A stretch of 5,011 nucleotides of DNA from a bacterium. Lineage in GTDB: Bacteria > CG03. The translations under genes were made by a program, and so were the position numbers. Location: positions 1 to 5,011 of the forward strand of contig VMTI01000205.1 in assembly GCA_013791675.1 (NCBI GenBank), written 5' to 3'. This document shows, piece after piece, positions 1-5,011 of this stretch (the stretch's first letter is position 1; each line of letters opens with the position of its first letter). Below the pieces are notes generated by a model. That model was not told the origin of the DNA and made no database searches. It worked only from the letters and a program-made list of their open reading frames with translations.

Positions 1-160
1 AGGAGCAGAGCGACGACGCTGGCGGCTGGACAAAGGGAGCGTACGAAGGCGCTTGTCCGCCGAAGAGGCGGACATTGTGCCGGAGGGGCGCGACCGTCTT
101 TGAGCGAGGCGCCGGAGAATCCGGACGATGATCGGACGGATGGTCGGAGGCGCCGAGCTA
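1..160. other. GC-rich structured non-coding segment (left edge)
   Basis: By hand count about 107 of 160 bases are G or C, against about 36% in 161-480, and the change is abrupt. The plus strand is purine-rich. An 8-bp perfect stem (54-61 with 67-74) closes a GAAGA loop. The palindrome GGCGCC occurs at 108-113 and 149-154, a CCGG/CCGG pair sits at 112-115 and 121-124, and CGGA recurs at 113, 122, 133 and 145, giving an irregular 9-12 base spacing. Parts of several frames are open, as expected for GC-rich DNA, but the translations are arginine-rich and low in complexity. I therefore read it as non-coding: a dispersed intergenic repeat or a structured RNA. A gene tail ending with the TGA at 101-103 cannot be excluded. 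The left boundary lies outside the window. Confidence 0.45.
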
Positions 161-222
161 TATCATTTCTTCAAATCCTTTTTCTTTGATTTATGAATTG
201 TGTTTGGTAGTATGAAAGTGAT

Positions 223-313
223 GGTTTTATGAGATTTTGCCGTGCAGAAACGTCAATAAATCTGGATTCAATTTTTGTTGAATCGGTTTCTGCGGAAGCG
301 TCTCATGAAAATC
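223..313. repeat. Extended imperfect inverted repeat / hairpin followed by T5
   Basis: Three nested paired blocks are visible. The outer block pairs 223-234 with 301-313, giving 12 pairs including one G-T, with G307 bulged. The middle block is a perfect 8-bp pairing of 244-251 (GCAGAAAC) with 286-293 (GTTTCTGC). The inner block is a perfect 7-bp pairing of 265-271 (GATTCAA) with 278-284 (TTGAATC) around a six-base loop. Between the outer and middle blocks, 237-238 and 240-241 can pair with 296-297 and 294-295. The middle and inner blocks are separated by a very uneven internal loop (13 bases against 1). Five T follow at 314-318 on the plus strand. It could be a rho-independent terminator for a transcript from the left, a structured RNA, or a small MITE-like repeat. 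The pairing is seen directly; the role is unknown. Confidence 0.5.
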
Positions 314-408
314 TTTTTACACGTCTTCGTTGATAGTATTTTTTGTTTGCCCCGCCGGTATTATATCAGTTTTAAATCAGAAAAGCGGATAATAACTGTT
401 AACGCGGG

Positions 409-435
409 TTGAAATTCGGGCAGGATTATGATAAT
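409..435 (+). promoter_or_regulatory. Possible sigma70-type promoter for the aldolase operon
   Basis: TTGAAA at 409-414 matches a -35 box well. Downstream, GATAAT (430-435) lies at a 15-base spacing and TAATTT (432-437) at 17 bases; neither combines ideal sequence with ideal spacing. The -10 area overlaps a perfect odd palindrome, ATTAT-G-ATAAT (425-435), which could also be an operator. The position, about 50 bases before the first start codon, is sensible. The call rests on motif matches only. Confidence 0.35.
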
Positions 436-443
436 TTTTACAA

Positions 444-467
444 GCGGGAACGATTTAAATGTTCCGC
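444..467 (+). promoter_or_regulatory. Leader hairpin just upstream of the ribosome binding site
   Basis: Bases 447-451 (GGAAC) pair with 461-465 (GTTCC). After a bulged G446, 444-445 pair with 466-467, for seven pairs in all. The loop 452-460 contains the self-complementary ATTTAAAT. The hairpin ends seven bases before the GGAGG at 474-478. If transcribed, it would sit at the entrance to the initiation region and could modulate translation or mRNA stability. It is too short and lacks the T run for a terminator. Confidence 0.3.
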
Positions 468-473
468 ATAACG

Positions 474-478
474 GGAGG
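474..478 (+). promoter_or_regulatory. Shine-Dalgarno of the first aldolase gene
   Basis: GGAGG lies 8 bases before the ATG at 487, within a G-rich run (473-480). This is the strongest ribosome binding site in the window and fixes the start of the first gene. Confidence 0.8.
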
Positions 479-486
479 GGATAACA

Positions 487-1437
487 ATGTTCAGGCCACA
501 GATAAAAGTTTTTGACTGCACGATTAGGGATGGCGGATTGATAAATAATCATGACTTCAGTTATGATTTTGTGCGCGCGGTGTATAAAGCTCTTTCCGCG
601 GCGGGGGTGGATTATATTGAGCTGGGGTATAAAAATTCCAGCAGACTTTTTTCTAATAAGGAATACGGCCCGTGGAAATTCTGCAGCGACGAGGATATTC
701 TTCGCGTAACAGAGGGTATTGAGTCTCATTCAAAAATATCCGTTATGGTGGATGTGGACCGGGTGGATATGGAAGAGGTGAAGAGCGCTTCCGAAAGTCC
801 GGTGGACATGGTCAGAGTGGCGGCATACGTCAAGGACATAGACAAGGCGATATTTCTCGCCAATAATTTCGCGGCGAAAGGCTATGAAACGACGATAAAT
901 ATAATGGCGATTTCACGTGACCAGGGCCCGGAGTTGGACGAGGCGCTTCGTCAGATCGGGGAAGAAAGCAAAGTTCTCGCCGTCTATATTGTGGACAGCT
1001 TCGGAGCGCTCTATCAGGAGCAGGTTGAATACCTGGTTAAAAAATTCAAAACATATTTGAAAGATAAAGAGGTGGGTTTTCACGGGCACAACAATCAGCA
1101 GCTCGCTTTCGGAAATACCATAGAAGCTATAATTCACGACGCGAATTTTCTCGACGGGACAGTGTACGGAATCGGCCGCGCGGCGGGGAATTGCCCTCTT
1201 GAGCTTCTTATAGGTTTTCTGAAAAATCCGAAATTTAACATAAGGGCGGTGCTTGACCTGATATCAAAGGAATTTATTCCTTTGAGGGAGAAGATAGAAT
1301 GGGGCTACATCATACCCTATGCCATAGCGGGCATGATGAACCAGCATCCGAAGGCGGCTATGGCTTTAAGGAACAGCGAATCAAAAGAAAATTACAGGGA
1401 GTTTTACGAAAGTTTAGTGGATGTTGAGATGGATTGA
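487..1437 (+). CDS. HMGL-like / DmpG-type metal-dependent aldolase family protein
   Basis: This 316-residue soluble protein has the TIM-barrel signatures of the HMG-CoA lyase / 4-hydroxy-2-oxovalerate aldolase superfamily. The N-terminal motif DCTIRDGG (10-17) supplies the catalytic Arg14 and metal-ligand Asp15 by comparison with DmpG, where these are Arg17 and Asp18. GFHGHNN (197-203) supplies the two metal histidines, His199 and His201. The glycine-rich segment GIGRAAGNCPLE (228-239) matches the end of the barrel. The C-terminal WGYIIPY...NQHP region (272-288) is typical of a DmpG-like subgroup that, from memory, occurs in cell-surface sugar loci. The position of DmpG His21, the proposed acid/base, is Leu18 here, so the chemistry or substrate probably differs from that of DmpG. 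The long C-terminal region by which DmpG contacts its dehydrogenase partner appears reduced. The start is fixed by GGAGG 8 bases upstream. The gene overlaps the next aldolase gene by 17 bases, implying coupled translation. Family certain; substrate unknown. Confidence 0.9.
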   Translation: MFRPQIKVFDCTIRDGGLINNHDFSYDFVRAVYKALSAAGVDYIELGYKNSSRLFSNKEYGPWKFCSDEDILRVTEGIESHSKISVMVDVDRVDMEEVKSASESPVDMVRVAAYVKDIDKAIFLANNFAAKGYETTINIMAISRDQGPELDEALRQIGEESKVLAVYIVDSFGALYQEQVEYLVKKFKTYLKDKEVGFHGHNNQQLAFGNTIEAIIHDANFLDGTVYGIGRAAGNCPLELLIGFLKNPKFNIRAVLDLISKEFIPLREKIEWGYIIPYAIAGMMNQHPKAAMALRNSESKENYREFYESLVDVEMD

Positions 1438-2071
1438 GACGGCACTCGTGGACATAACAAAATTCAAACAGCTCCCGGTAATGGGCATTGTCAGGGGGAT
1501 TTCCACGGAGCATGCCCGGGCGCTTGCCGAGTGCGTTATATCTTCCGGGCTGAAAACGCTGGAAGTGACGATGAATACCGAAAACGCGGGGGAAGTTCTT
1601 AAAATCATAAAAAAAACAGCAGGGGCATCTCTTATGCTCGGTGCGGGAACGGTTCTTACCGCCGATGATTTTAAAAAGGCGGTGGATTCCGGCGCGGAGT
1701 TTATTGTTCTGCCGACGCTGGTAAAAGAAGTTGTGGAGTTATGCGTTAAAAATAATATTCCGGTATTTCCCGGCGCGCTGACTCCGGGGGAGATATATCT
1801 CGCGCATCTTGCCGGCGCGGCAATGGTCAAAGTTTTTCCAGCCAAGTTTTTCGGACCGTCTTATTTCAGGGAAATTAAGGGGCCGTTTAACGATATTGAA
1901 CTTCTCGCTTGCGGCGGGGTGAACGCGGGAAATATAAAAGCATTTTTCGCATACGGCGCCTCGGCGGCGGCGTTCGGCGGAAGCATATTCAAAAACGATC
2001 TGATGGAATCAGGAAACTTTGACGTCATAGAGCGTTCAATAAAAGAACTTATCGCCGCGTATAGATCGTAA
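1421..2071 (+). CDS. eda: KDPG/KHG aldolase family protein (Eda-like, class I)
   Basis: At 216 residues it matches the size of 2-dehydro-3-deoxyphosphogluconate aldolase (E. coli Eda, about 213). This family cleaves 2-oxo-3-deoxy sugar acids to pyruvate and an aldehyde through a lysine Schiff base. In order one sees PVMGIVRG (19-26), the catalytic glutamate in TLEVT (Glu48), GAGTV (74-78), PGALTP (117-122), the Schiff-base lysine in VKVFPA (Lys137), CGGVN (164-168) and the phosphate-site GGS (Ser188). Two positions differ from E. coli: its Arg49 is Asn52, and the threonine of the usual PTGG is Cys164. The natural substrate may therefore not be KDPG. The ATG at 1421 overlaps the upstream gene by 17 bases and has no clear ribosome binding site. 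A GTG at 1448 would give an N-terminus starting (M)DITKFKQLPVMG, close to a usual family start, and would remove the overlap. Cytoplasmic. Family call is firm; start and substrate are not. Confidence 0.93.
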   Translation: MLRWIETALVDITKFKQLPVMGIVRGISTEHARALAECVISSGLKTLEVTMNTENAGEVLKIIKKTAGASLMLGAGTVLTADDFKKAVDSGAEFIVLPTLVKEVVELCVKNNIPVFPGALTPGEIYLAHLAGAAMVKVFPAKFFGPSYFREIKGPFNDIELLACGGVNAGNIKAFFAYGASAAAFGGSIFKNDLMESGNFDVIERSIKELIAAYRS

Positions 2072-2075
2072 CCTG

Positions 2076-2096
2076 TATTAGGAACCGCCCCTAATA
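2076..2096. terminator. Possible bidirectional terminator hairpin between convergent genes
   Basis: TATTAGG (2076-2082) pairs perfectly with CCTAATA (2090-2096) around a seven-base loop, filling most of the 25-bp gap between the plus-strand stop (2069-2071) and the minus-strand stop (2097-2099). Neither side has a proper T run, and the stem is short and mixed in composition. It is at best a weak intrinsic terminator or an RNA-end stabiliser. Confidence 0.4.
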
Positions 2097-4475
2097 TCAT
2101 TTGAAACGGGCGTCGTCCGGAAAAAGCTGACCCGCTTTTTTTGCGGTCTCGTGCGCTTCTTTTTTGTATCCGCCCTCGCGCAATGACTCTATTAGATAAT
2201 AGTAACTTTGCGGTTCCGGATAATTCGCGACAAGCCAGCTTATGTGGGGCACCGCTTTGGAGTAAAGACCGGAGCGCATATAAAAATCGCTGATTATTAT
2301 TCTTGTTCGGCGGTAATAGGGATCTATTTCCAACATTTGCAGGTATATTTTTTCGGCTTCTTCATAATTGCCCGAGCCAATCGCGGCATCGGCCCGGTTT
2401 TTTAACTGAGGCAGCCCCCAGACTCCGTCCATTTTCACCCTGCAGTAGTCATCATCAAAAAGAGGCCCTTTTTCGCGCATGCCGTCCATATACGTGATTT
2501 TGTTTTGCGGCTCAAAAACGAGGCTGTTAAAAAAAGGCACATACTCAACCTTTGCGGGAGGCGTAGTTTCGCCGGCGGGATGTATTTTAAAAAGCCGGTA
2601 ATATTCGTTTTGATAAATGAGAGTAAAATATTTTAGATTGTTTTCATCAAAATGAAGTTTATACGCGGCGCAATCCTTAAACAAATTCATTGCGTCCACC
2701 TGATAGCGCATGGAATTGGCTGATTTATCAAACAGAAATTCCCAGTGATAAATCATATATTCGGCGGAATATTTTTTCGCGTAGTCATAGAGATTTTTTT
2801 CGGTCCCGTAAATGCTTTTATAAAATTCTTCCGTTTTGTCGCGGATATTTTTTTCTTCATAGTGGTTATGAAGAACGGTTGAGAATGCGGAATTTTGAAC
2901 AATCTCCGGCGCCAGCCCTATATTGCAGAGAATAACGCTTCCGGGAGGGAGATTGCTGTTCATGAGGTTTATGAGCGATTGCTTATAAGAGTTGATTCTG
3001 TGGGGAATATTCCGCAGTTTTGGAAGGGTTGTGTTCCATTGCATAAACGCTCCCGCGAAAAAAAACGCGGCGGCCGCGAAAGTATATTTTTTGTTTTTCA
3101 GGAACTTCGCCCCAAGAGGCATAATCATGCACAGGAAAAAAATGACAAACACGTAAAGACGTTTCACGAGCATGAAAAGAATTAAAAAACCCGCCAGCAG
3201 AGCCAGAGAAATAAAAACGCCGCTATCTTTTCTTTTTATAAGCCGCATGATGCCCGCGAAGAGGCCGGGGATAGCGAAAATAAAGGCGATAAGAAAAATA
3301 TCTTTTGTGAATTGTATTCCAGGGCTCACAAAAGACGACTGCCACAGAACCTTTGTGTCGAAAGGCAGTTTTTTCACTTCGCCTTCAAAAGTGGGTTTGT
3401 TCCCCAGATAGCGTATTTTGTTGAACATGAGTGTATAAACATGCGCGTAATTTTTAGCGTGCTCCTTAAGCAGCGGCCTTGAAACCGTGTAAATGAGTCC
3501 GCCTAGTATAACAAAGACCGCCGCCGTGACGGCTTTGTTTTTCGCCATAACCCGTAATTTTGAACTGGTAAGATGTGTCAGCAGAAAGGTGTAGCCGAGT
3601 ATCTGGCTGAAAGAGAGGAGAAAATAACCTCCTCGAAGAACGGGAACAACGACGCCAGCTGCCGTAAGTATCGCGATGACAGGCGCGAGTAGATTGAAAA
3701 TATTTTTCCGCTCATCCGGCCGGCATATATAGAGGAAGCACAGGATGGCAGTGAGAATGAGATAAAAAAATTGGCTCACGTGCCAGGCGCTCACGGCTCC
3801 GGCAAGAAGGGCGCCCACTATTATGGGATACACTTTCCGGCGGCTTTTGAGGGATTTCAAAACAAAAGCAAGCGCTAAAAACATAAGAGGCAGAGCAAAA
3901 TCCTCCTCGACGAGGCCCCCCGCTATTGTCCTGGAACCTGACGCGAAACTCGTGACATAAAAAGCGCATGCCGCTAGAGAAAACAGCCGGCCGGATGAAA
4001 GGAGCCGCGCCGCCTTGTAAAGCGCTATAACGGAAAGTGAGGAATAGAGGAACATAAAATAAATAACGAATTTATGAAAGGGCATTTTGAAATGAAAAAT
4101 TCTGTAGGTGTGCCCGAGCACCCTCTGCGAAACGGTGGTGAAATATTTTTTTACGTTGAGGCCTTCCGGATATTGTATACGAGTGTCAATGTCGGGGATT
4201 TTTTTGCCTTCGGAAACAAGCTTCGCGTATCTGTATCTGGTGGCTTCCTCCACTCTGAACAGGCCGAATTCCCCGGCCTTGATATCGCAACCCCTGTCAA
4301 AGATATTGAGTTTCATAAAAAACGCCGCCGCGAAAAGAAAGAACACGCAAAGCGCCGAGGCGTATGAAACCGCGGCAGAATGTCCGCCGTGGCGGGGTGG
4401 AACGTTCGATGTGACAGGCGGAATGGCCGAAGCCGCGCACCGCATTGATTTATTTTTTTTAACTTTTTTTCTCAT
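2097..4475 (-). CDS. STT3-like GT-C family membrane protein with C-terminal TPR tail
   Basis: This 792-residue protein begins with a lysine-rich cytoplasmic end (1-12). About 11-13 hydrophobic segments lie between residues 36 and 480, followed by a soluble domain (about 485-685) and roughly three TPR units (about 692-790). The large first loop (57-133) carries acidic residues (Asp60, Asp64, Glu69, Glu76, Glu77) and RYRYAKLVSEGKKIPDID, as in oligosaccharyltransferase-like GT-C enzymes. SRTIAGGLVEE (181-191) aligns with the SRSVAGxxDNE motif of STT3, placing Glu191 at the conserved acidic position. After PPGSVIL (510-516) the WWDYG acceptor motif of STT3 is absent; CNIGLAPEI stands there. By family logic it takes a sugar or glycan from a polyprenyl lipid and transfers it on the outer face of the inner membrane; donor and acceptor are unknown. 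The start is preceded by a weak GGAAA about 7 bases away. It is convergent with the aldolase pair and divergent from a TPR gene. GT-C membership is likely; the exact activity is inference. Confidence 0.85.
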   Translation of the reverse strand: MRKKVKKNKSMRCAASAIPPVTSNVPPRHGGHSAAVSYASALCVFFLFAAAFFMKLNIFDRGCDIKAGEFGLFRVEEATRYRYAKLVSEGKKIPDIDTRIQYPEGLNVKKYFTTVSQRVLGHTYRIFHFKMPFHKFVIYFMFLYSSLSVIALYKAARLLSSGRLFSLAACAFYVTSFASGSRTIAGGLVEEDFALPLMFLALAFVLKSLKSRRKVYPIIVGALLAGAVSAWHVSQFFYLILTAILCFLYICRPDERKNIFNLLAPVIAILTAAGVVVPVLRGGYFLLSFSQILGYTFLLTHLTSSKLRVMAKNKAVTAAVFVILGGLIYTVSRPLLKEHAKNYAHVYTLMFNKIRYLGNKPTFEGEVKKLPFDTKVLWQSSFVSPGIQFTKDIFLIAFIFAIPGLFAGIMRLIKRKDSGVFISLALLAGFLILFMLVKRLYVFVIFFLCMIMPLGAKFLKNKKYTFAAAAFFFAGAFMQWNTTLPKLRNIPHRINSYKQSLINLMNSNLPPGSVILCNIGLAPEIVQNSAFSTVLHNHYEEKNIRDKTEEFYKSIYGTEKNLYDYAKKYSAEYMIYHWEFLFDKSANSMRYQVDAMNLFKDCAAYKLHFDENNLKYFTLIYQNEYYRLFKIHPAGETTPPAKVEYVPFFNSLVFEPQNKITYMDGMREKGPLFDDDYCRVKMDGVWGLPQLKNRADAAIGSGNYEEAEKIYLQMLEIDPYYRRTRIIISDFYMRSGLYSKAVPHISWLVANYPEPQSYYYLIESLREGGYKKEAHETAKKAGQLFPDDARFK

Positions 4476-4505
4476 TTCATATTTCCGTTCCGGTTAATTC
4501 AATGT

Positions 4506-4535
4506 TATGATAAGAAATTAAAGTCAAAAGTTAAA
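4506..4535 (-). promoter_or_regulatory. Candidate promoter of the membrane-protein gene
   Basis: Read on the minus strand, TTTAAC (4535-4530) is followed after exactly 17 bases by TATCAT (4512-4507). This is an acceptable sigma70-type pair about 30 bases before the minus-strand start. On the plus strand the same bases read TATGAT (4506-4511), a possible -10 for the divergent gene at 4551, but its -35 (TTTCCG, 4482-4487, or the frame next to it) is poor. The two transcripts may share or compete for this segment. Confidence 0.4.
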
Positions 4536-4550
4536 GGCGGTATTAAGGAA

Positions 4551-5011
4551 ATGACGGATAAAAAAACTGATTTGTGCGCTCAGGCCGAAAAGTTTATTTT
4601 CGCCGGGAATTATGCTTTGGCTCTCAAGGCTGCTCTTCGCGCCCGAAAAACTGCGGAAGACAAAGAGCGCTCGCGAAAACTGCTTGTGTGGATATACCGC
4701 ATGATGGGGAAGCCTGCGAAAGCGCTTTGTTATCTCAAGCAGAGGCCATCTGACGCCGACAGCTTATGCGAAGAAGCCATTCTTTACAGAATGCTGTGCG
4801 ATTTTAAAACGGCGCGGGAAAAAATATCGTCAGCTTTGCGGATTTATGTTTCGAAAAAAGACAGAGAAGGAATTGCTTTCGCAACTTGGACCCGCGGCGG
4901 AATAGAGAGATACGGAGGCAATCCCCGGAAAGGACGCTTTTATTTTCAAAAAGCTCTGCCTCTGACAAAAGAGCTGTCCGCGAAGGGATATGTTCTTTGC
5001 GGCGCAGGCGG
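4551..5011 (+). CDS. TPR-repeat protein, 3' end beyond the window
   Basis: An ATG at 4551 opens a frame that stays open to the window edge, giving 153 complete codons. The protein has no signal peptide or membrane segment. It is built of helical hairpins with the TPR pattern: AEKFIFAGNYALALKAA (12-28), VWIYRMMGKPAKALCYL (46-62), YRMLCDFKTAREKISSAL (79-96), and RGGIERYGGNPRKGRFYFQKAL (115-136), with another unit starting at about 147. The later units carry a DREGIAFATWTRGG type linker (104-117) repeated more loosely as SAKGYVLCGAGG (143-153-like), suggesting a longer array of about 40-residue repeats. TPR arrays bind protein partners; no catalytic domain is visible. The start is supported by AGGCGG 10 bases upstream; the AAGGAA touching the ATG is too close to act as a normal site. 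It is divergent from the TPR-tailed membrane protein. The partner and function are unknown. Confidence 0.85.
   Translation, partial: MTDKKTDLCAQAEKFIFAGNYALALKAALRARKTAEDKERSRKLLVWIYRMMGKPAKALCYLKQRPSDADSLCEEAILYRMLCDFKTAREKISSALRIYVSKKDREGIAFATWTRGGIERYGGNPRKGRFYFQKALPLTKELSAKGYVLCGAG

Larger units (their letters stand above)
161..486. other. AT-rich intergenic region upstream of the aldolase operon
   Basis: There is no convincing gene in this 326-base stretch. The longest short plus-strand frame I read from an ATG is 34 codons (229-333). It has no good ribosome binding site and coincides with one arm and the loop of a long hairpin, so it is not called. The region holds that hairpin (223-313), a possible sigma70-type promoter (about 409-435), a small hairpin (444-467) and a Shine-Dalgarno (474-478). 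The stretch 314-408 contains T-rich and A-rich runs and nothing else I can support. Confidence 0.6.

Noticed and set aside
1..159. An open minus-strand frame and three partly open plus-strand frames in the GC-rich left segment
   Set aside because: GC-rich DNA is open by chance. The translations are arginine- or proline-rich and low in complexity, no start codon is visible, and the frames resemble no family. One tail ending at 101-103 remains possible but unsupported.
1..160. rRNA, tRNA or CRISPR origin of the GC-rich segment
   Set aside because: There is no recognisable rRNA core motif, no cloverleaf with a T-loop GTTC and acceptor stem, and no equal-length repeats separated by unique spacers.
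229..333. A 34-codon plus-strand ORF starting ATG at 229
   Set aside because: It has no credible ribosome binding site, and it overlaps the nested inverted repeat almost completely, whose pairing explains the sequence better than coding does.
388..393. GATAAT at 388-393 as a promoter -10
   Set aside because: The bases 17 upstream (365-370, ATCAGT) do not resemble a -35 box, and the pair at 409-435 is better placed.
361..1845. Minus-strand ORFs opposite the two aldolase genes
   Set aside because: The plus-strand frames contain complete catalytic motif sets; the opposite frames have none and are explained by codon bias on the real genes.
2097..4475. Annotation of the membrane protein as a true oligosaccharyltransferase (PglB/STT3)
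   Set aside because: The acidic loop motif is present, but WWDYG is missing, so only the broader GT-C, STT3-like call is supported.
2208..4497. Several plus-strand ORFs of 64-129 codons inside the large minus-strand gene, and a minus-strand ORF of 85 codons at 3712-3969
   Set aside because: They lie wholly or mostly inside the 792-codon gene, are rich in unusual residues for their length, and match no family. They are shadows of the true frame.

Overview
The window looks like chromosomal DNA from a Gram-negative-type, probably uncultured bacterium. It carries three complete protein genes and one gene cut by the right edge, all readable with the standard code, plus one long non-coding stretch at the left. 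The tetratricopeptide-repeat (TPR) proteins and the STT3-like membrane enzyme resemble what I associate with Elusimicrobiota or Omnitrophota genomes. This placement is only an impression, because no rRNA or ribosomal protein is present.

Layout. Bases 1-160 are GC-rich (about 67% by hand count), full of short palindromes and CGGA-type repeats, and carry no convincing gene. At about 160 the composition drops abruptly to about 36% GC. Bases 161-486 are intergenic and hold an extended imperfect hairpin (223-313, followed by five T), a possible promoter (about 409-435), a small hairpin (444-467) and a clear Shine-Dalgarno for the first gene. Two plus-strand genes follow and overlap by 17 bases: a metal-dependent HMGL/DmpG-like aldolase (487-1437) and a Schiff-base KDPG-aldolase family protein (1421-2071). 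They converge, across a 25-bp gap holding a 7-bp inverted repeat, on a large minus-strand gene (2097-4475). That gene encodes a multi-pass STT3-like (GT-C type) membrane protein with a C-terminal TPR tail. Upstream of it, in a short AT-rich region with a candidate minus-strand promoter, a divergent plus-strand TPR protein begins at 4551 and runs off the window.

How the genes fit together. The two aldolases almost certainly form one translationally coupled unit and may act in the same pathway of 2-oxo acids or sugar acids, but the substrates cannot be read from sequence. The membrane protein probably transfers sugars from a lipid carrier in the envelope. It lacks the WWD acceptor-recognition motif of true oligosaccharyltransferases, so its acceptor is open. 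Its TPR tail and the divergent TPR protein may act together in envelope processes, which is inference only. I see no defence system, mobile element or CRISPR array. The most unusual items are the aldolase pair, the fused TPR tail, and the structured non-coding DNA at the left.
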